Made by a program: the position numbers and the translations under genes. Shown piece by piece: positions 16,062 to 23,644 of a stretch of 32,430 nucleotides of DNA. Under the pieces are notes generated by a model that was given only the letters and a program-made list of their open reading frames with translations, had not been told where the DNA came from and did not search any database. The stretch spans positions 1-32,430 of the forward strand of contig CAMWRW010000018.1 in assembly GCA_947176755.1 (NCBI GenBank). The letters run 5' to 3'. How positions within the stretch are numbered: position 1 is the stretch's first letter; each line of letters starts with the position of its first letter. This stretch comes from an uncultured Porphyromonadaceae bacterium (lineage in GTDB: Bacteria > Bacteroidota > Bacteroidia > Bacteroidales > Muribaculaceae).

Positions 16062-17057
16062 ATGGAGAGAGAAACAAACATCATCGACAGGAACGAAGGG
16101 AGGCGATTAATTCAAGAGGCGACCTATCGCCAAGTCGGGAATCTACGGAAGACGCAATCATTTGACGCGGAACTGATAATCCGAGGGAAACTGTATGATT
16201 TCAGCGTTGGACGAGTAATGGGGATTCTGAACGCGACGCCCGACAGTTTCTATTCCTCGTCACGTTGTCAGGATGCAGCCGAGGCCTGCCGACGCGCCGG
16301 AGCGATGCTTGAGGCCGGGGCCGATATTCTCGACATCGGGGGCTGTTCGACGCGACCGGGAGCTTCGCTCCCCTCGGCCGAGGAGGAAATCGAGCGTCTG
16401 CGACCCGTGCTCGAAGCTATCCGTGAAAAGTATCCCGATGCTGTCATTTCGGTCGATACGTTCAGGAGCAAAGTTGCCCGGGAATGCGCAGAACGCTGGC
16501 AAGTCGATATAATCAATGACATTTCCGGAGGGCTTTTCGACCCGGAGATGGCTCCGACAGTTGCCGAGACCGGTTGCGGCTATGTGTTGATGCACACGCG
16601 CGGTCTGCCCGACGACATGGCCACCCGGACTGATTACGCGGATGGAGTCGTTGCAGGCGTGCTCCGCGAAACAGCATTCCGTGTCGATGAATTCCGGCAG
16701 GCCGGCGTCTGCAATATAATTATCGATCCCGGTTTCGGGTTTGCAAAGACAATAGAGCAGAATTACGAACTTCTTGACCGGCTTGACGCATTCAAAATTT
16801 TTGACGCTCCGATTCTCGCCGGGGTGTCTCGAAAATCAATGATATGGCGGCCGCTGGGAATATCTCCCGAAGAAGCTCTTCCCGGCACGACAGCTCTCGG
16901 AATGGCATCTCTAATGAAAGGGGCTTCGATTCTGCGCGTGCATGATGTGGAAGCGGCGATCCAGACAGTGAAGGTGTTCAGGCTTCTTCAAGCCTCCACT
17001 GAACGACAGGAAAATGTAATTGACATAATCTCTCGCGAGGACTTCGCCGAAAGGTGA
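16062..17057 (+). CDS. folP: Dihydropteroate synthase
   Basis: FolP joins pterin pyrophosphate and p-aminobenzoate in folate synthesis and is the sulfonamide target. The 331-residue protein is a TIM barrel with MGILNATPDSF (53-63), GGCSTRPGA (93-101, the loop near the sulfonamide site), DTFRSKVA, DISGG, DPGFGFAKT, GVSRKSMI and LRVHDV. It has a ~45-residue N-terminal extension before the barrel and a ~20-residue acidic tail, making it about 50 residues longer than E. coli FolP. cdaA follows 42 nt downstream, a common Bacteroidota pair. A 5-bp hairpin at 16022-16038 lies in the leader. Confidence 0.95.
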   Translation: MERETNIIDRNEGRRLIQEATYRQVGNLRKTQSFDAELIIRGKLYDFSVGRVMGILNATPDSFYSSSRCQDAAEACRRAGAMLEAGADILDIGGCSTRPGASLPSAEEEIERLRPVLEAIREKYPDAVISVDTFRSKVARECAERWQVDIINDISGGLFDPEMAPTVAETGCGYVLMHTRGLPDDMATRTDYADGVVAGVLRETAFRVDEFRQAGVCNIIIDPGFGFAKTIEQNYELLDRLDAFKIFDAPILAGVSRKSMIWRPLGISPEEALPGTTALGMASLMKGASILRVHDVEAAIQTVKVFRLLQASTERQENVIDIISREDFAER

Positions 17058-17099
17058 AAACAGCAATTAACAGACTCTAAATTAAGACGCGATTAGGCC

Positions 17100-17867
17100 A
17101 TGATGATATCGTTTGGCATAAAGGATGTGATCGACATCCTATTGGTTGCCCTCCTGCTCTTTTATGTTTATCGATTGATGCGCAACAGCGGCTCGCTGTC
17201 GCTATTCTTCGGCGTGCTTGCCTTTATCGCCGTGTGGGTGCTTGCATACGAAATTTTCGATATGCGTCTTACCGGTTCGATTCTCGACAAGTTCATGAGC
17301 ATCGGACTAATAGTGCTCGTGATTCTGTTTCAGGACCAGATAAAACGGTTCCTTATAGAGATTGGTGCTCAGGGGAGACTGCGGCAATTCAAGAAACTGT
17401 TTCGTCATCAAAACACGTCGGACAGTGACCATGCCGAGATTATGAATGTGGTCTACGCCTGCATGTCGATGTCAAAATCAAAGACGGGCGCGCTAATCGT
17501 GTTCCAGCGCAAAGTTCCGTTGACTGATTTTGAAAAAACGGGCGATATAATAGATGCCAACATCAATGTGCGATTGATTGAAAATATCTTTTTCAAGAAC
17601 TCGCCTCTTCATGACGGAGCGATGATCATAGCTGGCCACAGGATAGTTTCGGCGGGGTGTATTCTGCCGGTGAGCCATGACATGAATATACCCAAAAATC
17701 TGGGGTTGCGCCATAGAGCCGCCCTTGGAATGAGTCAGGAAACGGACGCTATATGTGTGATTGTAAGTGAGGAAACGGGAGGAATCTCTGTGGCGCGAGA
17801 CGGCTCGCTGGAAGTTAAGGTCAGCGGTCTGGATTTGGAAAGAATTCTTTCAGAAGCGCTTAAATAA
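17100..17867 (+). CDS. cdaA: Diadenylate cyclase CdaA
   Basis: CdaA makes c-di-AMP from two ATP. This nucleotide controls osmolyte transport and envelope homeostasis. The 255-residue protein has three N-terminal membrane helices (about 10-25, 34-50, 64-78), a short coiled region, and a DAC domain with the catalytic HDGA (DGA at 172-174) and RHR (204-206) motifs. ATG codons at 17100 and 17103 are equally possible starts. The usual Firmicutes partners cdaR and glmM are absent; in Bacteroidota cdaA commonly follows folP, as here. It converges on porQ with a 3-nt gap and no visible terminator. Confidence 0.95.
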   Translation: MMISFGIKDVIDILLVALLLFYVYRLMRNSGSLSLFFGVLAFIAVWVLAYEIFDMRLTGSILDKFMSIGLIVLVILFQDQIKRFLIEIGAQGRLRQFKKLFRHQNTSDSDHAEIMNVVYACMSMSKSKTGALIVFQRKVPLTDFEKTGDIIDANINVRLIENIFFKNSPLHDGAMIIAGHRIVSAGCILPVSHDMNIPKNLGLRHRAALGMSQETDAICVIVSEETGGISVARDGSLEVKVSGLDLERILSEALK

Positions 17868-17870
17868 TTC

Positions 17871-18884
17871 CTACATCAACTCCCCTATCGAGCATTCGAG
17901 GTTGACCATAAGAGTGGAGCCGGATTTGCAAGGCATCGCGTAAGCGGCGCCAAATGAGAAACCTCTGACCTTGAAACCAAGTCCGGCGGAAAATCCGGAA
18001 AGGATATTTCGGTTAAAGGAAGCCATATCCGTCCGGGTCTTGTAATTGTAGGCCAGATCAACATAGAATCTTTCGGAGGGCTGATATTCCAGACCGAAGA
18101 TAAGATGGCGGAATAGATTGGAGAAAAAGCCTGATTTGGGTTCGACTTTTATCTCCGAGGATGTGTTATACTCATAATAAGGAATGCGCCAACGGGTAAG
18201 ATTATTGGCAGTAATCGAGATATAGAGGGGGGAATTTCCGAGCGCCTGCATATAACCGAGCTGAATATCGAAGGGAACCCTGTTATATGCGTCGGCGAAG
18301 CGTTTCACTTGACCTCCCATATTTTTAAGCACCACGGAAAAGGAGAGGTCGTGTTCCTCATCATAATAGTTGACCCCGAGGTCGGCAGCCAAAGCGGCCG
18401 CCGAATATTGTTCGTAACTGCTGTAAGCGAATTTAAGATTCACCCCTCCCCGCCATCTGTCGGTGATGTCGCGGGAATAACTTCCTTCCACAACGATGTC
18501 AGTCGGAGTGAACGAACCTATCGATGTGCCGAACTCATCGAAGCCATCAATGGAGCCATAGTTGAGATATCTGAGTCCGATTGCCCATGCGCTATGGTCG
18601 CCGATTCCCATTCCATATCTGACCCCTGCAAAATTCCCGGACCCGAGATAGAGCATATATGTCGCGGCCACTTGTTTTTCAAGCTCGGGGCCTATGAGAG
18701 CGGGATTCTGGTCGGCAAGGGTCACATCGTCATCAATTACACAAATATTGTTGCCTCCCAATCCGTAGACATGAGACGAAGACGTGATGTCAAGGAAAGA
18801 ATAGGCCGACGATGATTGGGCTGCCCCCGAAAGCGGAAGCAGGGAAATCGTTGCCAAAACAGGAAGGATAGCCGAAATCTTCAT
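17871..18884 (-). CDS. porQ: Type IX secretion system protein PorQ
   Basis: The 337-residue protein has a signal peptide (hydrophobic 5-18, cleavage near GAAQ) and is predicted to be an outer-membrane beta-barrel of the PorV/PorQ type. The N-terminal part reads YSFLDITSSSHVYGLGG, then ADQNPALIG, matching PorQ family proteins (alternating strands rich in Gly and Tyr). In Porphyromonas PorQ works with PorU, PorV and PorZ in the attachment complex that processes T9SS cargo. No other por genes are in this window. A minus-strand TTTG with a weak -7 (TAAATCTT) lies upstream. PorV is an alternative, but size and opening motif favour PorQ. Confidence 0.8.
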   Translation of the reverse strand: MKISAILPVLATISLLPLSGAAQSSSAYSFLDITSSSHVYGLGGNNICVIDDDVTLADQNPALIGPELEKQVAATYMLYLGSGNFAGVRYGMGIGDHSAWAIGLRYLNYGSIDGFDEFGTSIGSFTPTDIVVEGSYSRDITDRWRGGVNLKFAYSSYEQYSAAALAADLGVNYYDEEHDLSFSVVLKNMGGQVKRFADAYNRVPFDIQLGYMQALGNSPLYISITANNLTRWRIPYYEYNTSSEIKVEPKSGFFSNLFRHLIFGLEYQPSERFYVDLAYNYKTRTDMASFNRNILSGFSAGLGFKVRGFSFGAAYAMPCKSGSTLMVNLECSIGELM

Positions 18885-19027
18885 TTATTATTTAACGAAG
18901 ATTTACGACGGATATTTTAGCAGAGTCAAACGTAAACGGGGAAGTAAATGGTCAGGAAACGGCTCCGGCGGGGATAAATCAGGAAGTGAGCAACAACATT
19001 TCTTAACTTACTTTAAACCTCGTGAGG

Positions 19028-19058
19028 TTGCAACTTATGGCATTAAGTCTTAAATTTG
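19028..19058 (+). promoter_or_regulatory. Promoter of the TonB-domain gene
   Basis: TTG at 19028-19030 and TAAATTTG at 19051-19058 are 20 bp apart, a strong match. The predicted start near 19065 rules out the upstream ATG at 19022 in the frame. Confidence 0.8.
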
Positions 19059-19075
19059 CAAACAACAAAACAACA

Positions 19076-19564
19076 ATGACATTTCCACGTAATCGAAATA
19101 TGAATCTAATACGACCCCTCAGGAAGATACTGAACTTCCACGGGGCAATGATAATCCTCCTCATAGGACTCTTCGCTCAAGGGGCGAAAGGCCAGACCTA
19201 CAAAGTGAACGTCGGGAGCGCGACTCCCGGCTGCGTCAGCTACATTGAAGTTTATGAATATGATTATGTATCCGAGAAGCCCTCTTTTCCGGGCGGAGAC
19301 TGCGAGATGATGGCCTTCATCAATTCGACACGCCGCTATCCTGCGGAAGCCTATTCTCGCGGAATAGAAGGCCGGGTCACATGTTCGTTCGTGGTGAACG
19401 TTGACGGCTCCATAAGCCACATATCCATACTTCGCGGAGTCGAGACATCTCTCAACAAGGAGGCCATGCGTGTTATTGCCTCGATGCCCAGCTGGACGCC
19501 GGGACGTCACGAGGGAAAGGCCGTGGCTACACGCGTGATAAGGTCTGTGCCGTTCAGAAAATGA
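19076..19564 (+). CDS. Exported protein with TonB C-terminal domain
   Basis: From the ATG at 19076 it has 162 residues; the ATG at 19100 (154 residues) is also possible. The N-terminus is basic, followed by a hydrophobic stretch (AMIILLIGLFAQGAKG) that looks like a signal peptide with cleavage near AKGQ. The C-terminal ~85 residues match the TonB C-terminal fold (RRYPAEAYSRGIEGRV, VDGSISHISILRG, EAMRVIASMPSWTPGRHEGK). There is no long Pro-rich linker, so it may not reach across the periplasm like classical TonB. With the promoter at 19028-19058 the leader is very short (about 11 nt). No ExbB/ExbD or TonB-dependent receptor is adjacent. Confidence 0.8.
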   Translation: MTFPRNRNMNLIRPLRKILNFHGAMIILLIGLFAQGAKGQTYKVNVGSATPGCVSYIEVYEYDYVSEKPSFPGGDCEMMAFINSTRRYPAEAYSRGIEGRVTCSFVVNVDGSISHISILRGVETSLNKEAMRVIASMPSWTPGRHEGKAVATRVIRSVPFRK

Positions 19565-19689
19565 TTTCTTGTCTGCATCCCCATTCCAGTCTGACTGCGG
19601 AGAATAAGAAGAAATCAGCGCCCGACGTAATATTCAAATGAATCAAAAGGAATAAGAATAGTATAGTATAGTTTTGATTTTTAGCATTG

Positions 19690-19722
19690 ACGGAGAGGAA
19701 GTCGCGAGACAAACCTCTCCGT
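19690..19722. other. 9-bp hairpin in the intergenic region
   Basis: ACGGAGAGG at 19690-19698 pairs with CCTCTCCGT at 19714-19722 with a 15-nt loop. It stands directly beside a stronger hairpin at 19731-19766, both between convergent genes. Confidence 0.6.
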
Positions 19723-19730
19723 TTACATTT

Positions 19731-19766
19731 GGAAGGGGCGCTTCCCGAATAGAAAGCGCCCCTTCC
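19731..19766. terminator. Strong GC-rich hairpin between convergent genes
   Basis: A perfect 13-bp stem (19731-19743 with 19754-19766) with a 10-nt loop lies between the TonB-domain gene and the winged-helix gene. T tracts are weak on both sides, so it is a probable shared terminator rather than a canonical one. Confidence 0.6.
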
Positions 19767-19782
19767 GAAAATCTTAAGAGAG

Positions 19783-19989
19783 TTATACCAAAGAGACAAC
19801 GAGGTCTTCATCATTCATGGCAAGAGCAATCTTGCCTTCGCGGCCAAGCCAACCAAGAGCTGCCATCAGCTCGTCTTTCTTGAGCTTAGTGGCTTTCTTC
19901 AATCCCTTAAGTCCAAGCATGCGGGTATCCGAAGTTTCAAGGCATTTATACACCTCTCCGGCCCATGTTCCAATAGATTCAATGTTCAT
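19783..19989 (-). CDS. Small winged helix-turn-helix protein
   Basis: The 68-residue protein resembles the small Bacteroidota winged-helix family once called DUF2582 (MNIESIGTWAGEVYKCL at the start, then LKGLKKATKLKKDELMAALGWLGREGKI). That central section forms the helix-turn-helix and wing. It is probably a cytosolic DNA-binding or regulatory protein with unknown targets. It has its own well-matched promoter and a leader of about 30 nt. It is only a single domain, without sensor or ligand domain. Confidence 0.85.
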   Translation of the reverse strand: MNIESIGTWAGEVYKCLETSDTRMLGLKGLKKATKLKKDELMAALGWLGREGKIALAMNDEDLVVSLV

Positions 19990-20026
19990 TTTACTCTATT
20001 TTTAATAATTAATTGATTATCGAGTG

Positions 20027-20058
20027 CAAAGTTCTTAAAAATTCAACAATTAACCAAA
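20027..20058 (-). promoter_or_regulatory. Promoter of the small winged-helix gene
   Basis: On the minus strand TTTG (20055-20058) and GAACTTTG (20027-20034) are exactly 20 bp apart. The -7 box differs from consensus only in its first base. Confidence 0.7.
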
Positions 20059-20316
20059 TGGAAAGTTGTTTTTTCACAAGAAATTTGCCAGTTTGAGCAT
20101 ATTATCATGTAAAATTCGCCAAAATGAGAAGCTGTCGTTAATCGCGGATTTCCAATCGGCTTCCATACAATTTGGAGAATAATAAACGGCATCATTCATC
20201 ACGAGAATCTCCCGCCGTTTCATAAATATAACAATTAATGTTGTAAATTTGTTAGAAATTTAGAATATGCTCTATTCTGCAAATCTGCAAAAAGAGAGCA
20301 AACCATAAGTAAAATA
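20059..20316. promoter_or_regulatory. Intergenic region between diverging winged-helix gene and rsgA
   Basis: Within the 327-bp gap, a consensus rsgA -7 box TAAATTTG lies at 20244-20251 with a poor -33 (TTTC, 22-bp spacing). Upstream of it are two interleaved complementary pairs, GGAGA (20174) with TCTCC (20208) and AAACGGC (20184) with GCCGTTT (20214). No small ORF with a good start context is visible in the remainder. Confidence 0.5.
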
Positions 20317-21288
20317 ATGTCACAAAAGAAAAATTTCAACGCTGCGGAGAGTCGGCAGGGGGTAGTTGTCCGCAACACCGGCAGCTCATATATTGTGAGG
20401 ACCACAGAAGGAGAGGAAGTTCCATGCCGAGTGAAAGGGAATTTCAGAATCCGAGGAATCCGCACGACCAACCCGGTTGCCGTAGGCGATATCGTGACTG
20501 TAAAGAAGTCTGCGGATGACGCAGATTATATCACAGCCGTCGAGCCGAGGCGCAATTACATTATTCGACGTGCATCCAACCTATCCAAGGAATCTCACAT
20601 CCTGGCATCAAATCTTGACAGGGCGGCACTCGTTATTGCGCTCCGCGATCCGTTGACCCCGACCACGTTTATCGACCGGTTTCTTGCCACTGCCGAGGCC
20701 TACAATGTGCCAGCAATGATCATCATCAACAAAATAGACATCTACGATGAGGATGAGATGGAGTTGGCCGACGCCATGACATATCTCTATACCTCGATAG
20801 GTTATGAAGTCAGACTCGTTTCGGCCCACACCGGAGCGGGTATAGAGGAGCTTCGAGAGGAAATGCGCGGGAAGACAACGTTGTTGGCAGGCAATTCGGG
20901 AGTCGGGAAATCATCTTTGATAAACGCTCTTGTTCCCGGAGCGAACCTCCGCACAGGCGAGATCTCCGATATTCATCACACCGGGACACACACGACAACT
21001 TTCTCGGAAATGGTGGCACTTCCCGGAGGAGGAGACATCATTGACATTCCCGGGGTAAAAGGATTCGGCACTATTGATTTTGAGCCGTCAGAAGTATCCC
21101 ACTATTTTCCGGAGATTTTCGAGATAGGCCGAGAATGCCGCTACAGTGACTGCAAGCATACGGGGGAACCCGGATGTGCGGTAGTTCCCGCCGTGGAAGA
21201 CCATCGCATAGCCGAAAGCCGCTATGCATCCTATCTCTCTATTCTCGACGAGTTGGCGGAGGAATCGAAATATCGCAAACCCTTCTGA
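20317..21288 (+). CDS. rsgA: Ribosome small subunit-dependent GTPase RsgA
   Basis: RsgA checks late maturation of the 30S subunit and releases RbfA. The 323-residue protein has an N-terminal OB-fold (about 12-75), a circularly permuted GTPase domain with G4 NKID (138-141) before G1 GNSGVGKS (192-199) and G3 DIPG (243-246), and a C-terminal zinc finger with Cys274, Cys279, His281 and Cys287. This G4-G1-G3 order is diagnostic. The leader from the -7 box at 20244 is about 60 nt. It ends before a small hairpin with a T run at 21326-21343. Confidence 0.96.
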   Translation: MSQKKNFNAAESRQGVVVRNTGSSYIVRTTEGEEVPCRVKGNFRIRGIRTTNPVAVGDIVTVKKSADDADYITAVEPRRNYIIRRASNLSKESHILASNLDRAALVIALRDPLTPTTFIDRFLATAEAYNVPAMIIINKIDIYDEDEMELADAMTYLYTSIGYEVRLVSAHTGAGIEELREEMRGKTTLLAGNSGVGKSSLINALVPGANLRTGEISDIHHTGTHTTTFSEMVALPGGGDIIDIPGVKGFGTIDFEPSEVSHYFPEIFEIGRECRYSDCKHTGEPGCAVVPAVEDHRIAESRYASYLSILDELAEESKYRKPF

Positions 21289-21325
21289 GGAATCATATTC
21301 AGACCATAGAAATCATTTTGCCAAT

Positions 21326-21343
21326 AACTTTCGCAAGTTTTTT
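21326..21343 (+). terminator. Small terminator of rsgA
   Basis: A short AACTT-TCGC-AAGTT hairpin is followed by four more T. The stem is weak, but position and T run suit termination of rsgA. Confidence 0.5.
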
Positions 21344-21362
21344 ATCAGCTTCACCGGATGAT

Positions 21363-21410
21363 AAAAAAATTACAAGGCTGCAATGCATTAGTCACGCATT
21401 GCAGCCTTGT
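21363..21410 (-). terminator. Rho-independent terminator of typA
   Basis: A perfect 14-bp stem (21373-21386 with 21396-21409, 9-nt loop) is followed on the minus strand by a T-rich run (AATTTTTTT). It sits 13 bp after the typA stop. Confidence 0.9.
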
Positions 21411-21422
21411 TGTCGGTTATAA

Positions 21423-23222
21423 TCAGGATCGGTTGGCTCGCTTTCGTTCGTTCTCATCAAGGATGATTTTACGAATACGAATGTGATTCGGAGTGACCTC
21501 GACATATTCATCTTCCTTGATATATTCGAGAGCTTCTTCGAGCGAGAAAACAACCGGGGGGACAATTCTGGCCTTGTCGTCGGCACCGGAAGCACGCATA
21601 TTAGTCAGCTTTTTGGACTTTGTGACATTGACAACAATGTCGTTATCCTTGGCGTTCTCCCCTACTACCTGTCCGGCGTAGACCTCCTCTTGCGGGAAAA
21701 TGAAGAAGCGGCCTCTATCCTGCAGTTTGTCGATAGCGTACGCGTAAGCGGTGCCGGCCTCAAGGGCGATAAGCGAACCGTTTGTGCGTCGTTCAATATC
21801 CCCTTTCCAGGGCTGATATTCAAGGAATCGGTGAGCCATGATGGCTTCTCCGGCCGTGGCAGTCAGGATATTGTTGCGAAGCCCGATTATGCCACGCGAC
21901 GGGATTTGGAATTCGATGTCGACACGATCATTGCGAGTTTCCATTGAAAGAATCTCACCCTTTCGACGCGTCACGAGGTCGATCACCTTGGAGGAATATT
22001 CTTCCGGCACATTAATCGTCAGAGATTCAACAGGCTCACATTTCCGTCCATCAATCTCCTTGATAATCACCTGGGGCTGACCGACCTGAAGTTCGTATCC
22101 TTCGCGGCGCATCGTCTCGATAAGGATTGAGAGATGAAGCACACCTCGGCCAAAAACCCGCCAGACATCCTCACGATCGCCTTTCTCAACACGCAGGGCG
22201 AGATTCCGGTCGAGTTCGCGGTCAAGACGTTCCTGAATATGGCGGGAGGTGACAAACTTTCCATCTTTGCCAAAGAAAGGAGAATCGTTGATTGTGAAGG
22301 TCATCGACATGGTCGGTTCGTCAATTGCAATTCGAGGAAGAGCTTCGGGCTCATTGTAAAGAGTGACTGTGTCGCCGATTTCAAAGTTCTCAAGTCCGAC
22401 AAGGGCACAGATATCACCGCTTTCCACTTTATCGGTCCGTTTGCGACCCATACCCTCGAATGTATGAAGCTCCTTGATTTTCTGACGCGTCACGGTTCCG
22501 TCCTTTTTACAGAGACCGACCTCCATACCTTCGCGGATCGTGCCGCGATGAACGCGTCCGACAGCGATTCGTCCGACATAATTGGAGTAGTCGAGACTTG
22601 TTACAAGCATCTGAGGATTTCCCTCGATTTGTTTGGGAGCGGGAATATATTCGATGATTGCGTCAAGGAGCGCCGTAATATCTGAAGAGGGCTCTTTCCA
22701 ATCGCGGGCCATCCAGTTCTGCTTTGCCGACCCATAGATTGTCGGGAAATCGAGCTGGTCTTCAGTGGCATCGAGATTGAACATCAAATCAAACACCATC
22801 TCGTTGACTTCATCCGGCCGACAGTTGGGTTTGTCGACCTTGTTGATCACTACCACGGGCTTCAACCCCATAGCAATCGCTTTCTGGAGAACGAATCGAG
22901 TCTGAGGCATCGGGCCTTCAAAGGCGTCAACGAGGAGCAGACATCCATCGGCCATATTGAGAACGCGTTCCACTTCGCCACCGAAGTCGGCGTGTCCCGG
23001 AGTGTCGATAATATTGATTTTAGTCCCCTTATAGTTGATGGAGACATTCTTGGAAAGAATCGTGATCCCGCGTTCTCTTTCAAGGTCGTTATTATCAAGA
23101 ATGAGTTCTCCTGCATTCTGGTTCTCCCGGAAGAGATGGCCGGCAAGCAGCATCTTGTCGACGAGTGTGGTCTTTCCATGGTCGACGTGCGCAATGATCG
23201 CGATATTTCTGATGTCCTGCAT
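21423..23222 (-). CDS. typA: Translational GTPase TypA (BipA)
   Basis: TypA/BipA is an EF-G-like GTPase that assists 50S assembly and growth under stress. The 599-residue protein has the G1 motif AHVDHGKTT (11-19), ERGITI in switch I, the G3 DTPGHADF and the G4 NKVDKP, followed by domain 2, EF-G-like domains III and V (with [16 protein letters not shown] and a TATAGEAIM stretch) and the BipA-specific C-terminal domain ending in basic residues. LepA/EF-4 is excluded by length and the C-terminal domain. It has its own strong promoter and terminator. Confidence 0.97.
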   Translation of the reverse strand: MQDIRNIAIIAHVDHGKTTLVDKMLLAGHLFRENQNAGELILDNNDLERERGITILSKNVSINYKGTKINIIDTPGHADFGGEVERVLNMADGCLLLVDAFEGPMPQTRFVLQKAIAMGLKPVVVINKVDKPNCRPDEVNEMVFDLMFNLDATEDQLDFPTIYGSAKQNWMARDWKEPSSDITALLDAIIEYIPAPKQIEGNPQMLVTSLDYSNYVGRIAVGRVHRGTIREGMEVGLCKKDGTVTRQKIKELHTFEGMGRKRTDKVESGDICALVGLENFEIGDTVTLYNEPEALPRIAIDEPTMSMTFTINDSPFFGKDGKFVTSRHIQERLDRELDRNLALRVEKGDREDVWRVFGRGVLHLSILIETMRREGYELQVGQPQVIIKEIDGRKCEPVESLTINVPEEYSSKVIDLVTRRKGEILSMETRNDRVDIEFQIPSRGIIGLRNNILTATAGEAIMAHRFLEYQPWKGDIERRTNGSLIALEAGTAYAYAIDKLQDRGRFFIFPQEEVYAGQVVGENAKDNDIVVNVTKSKKLTNMRASGADDKARIVPPVVFSLEEALEYIKEDEYVEVTPNHIRIRKIILDENERKRANRS

Positions 23223-23244
23223 AAAAGATTGAATTTTACGGCTG

Positions 23245-23276
23245 CAAAATTACTAAATTATGTTGTATAACACAAA
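23245..23276 (-). promoter_or_regulatory. typA promoter
   Basis: On the minus strand TTTG (23273-23276) and TAATTTTG (23245-23252) are exactly 20 bp apart. The -7 box and the following bases, TAATTTTGCAGCCG, are identical to those at rpmH. Confidence 0.85.
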
Positions 23277-23282
23277 TTCCAT

Positions 23283-23642
23283 TCATCGGTCGTTTTCGTC
23301 CGATCGGGAGGTCGTCTGCACATTCTCATCACGCGGAGAGCGTTGGCGGAATGACGGAGTTTTCTTTCCTTTACTTTTACCGGCGGATTTTTTACGACCG
23401 GTTCCTTCAGATTTGTTGACTTCCTTCCGTTTCGTTTTTCGTTTCTTGCTCCGGGAGGTGCTGTCGGCTTTCTGAGCTGACTTCAGTTTAGTGGAATCCA
23501 CTGCAATCACCCGAATTTCGACAGGATCGCCCTCGGGAGGTGAAACGAACTTGAAAAGGAAGCCAAGCAGGGCAACGATGATGCTGATAACGATCAGCAC
23601 CACCGCACCTCGGCGTTCGTCAGGTCCATATCCGGAGGACAT
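23283..23642 (-). CDS. Small basic single-pass membrane protein, unknown, in the tam operon
   Basis: The 119-residue protein has one hydrophobic helix (about 13-31), a Pro/acidic joint (SPPEGDP), a beta-like VEIRVIAVD segment, and a disordered, very Lys/Arg/Ser-rich tail from about residue 60. It has no lipobox and no cysteine. It starts 2 nt after the tamL stop and is thus third in the tamB-tamL operon. The typA promoter lies just past its end. I do not recognise a family. The basic tail could bind nucleic acid, lipid or peptidoglycan, which is a guess. Confidence 0.65.
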   Translation of the reverse strand: MSSGYGPDERRGAVVLIVISIIVALLGFLFKFVSPPEGDPVEIRVIAVDSTKLKSAQKADSTSRSKKRKTKRKEVNKSEGTGRKKSAGKSKGKKTPSFRQRSPRDENVQTTSRSDENDR

Positions 23643-23644
23643 TT

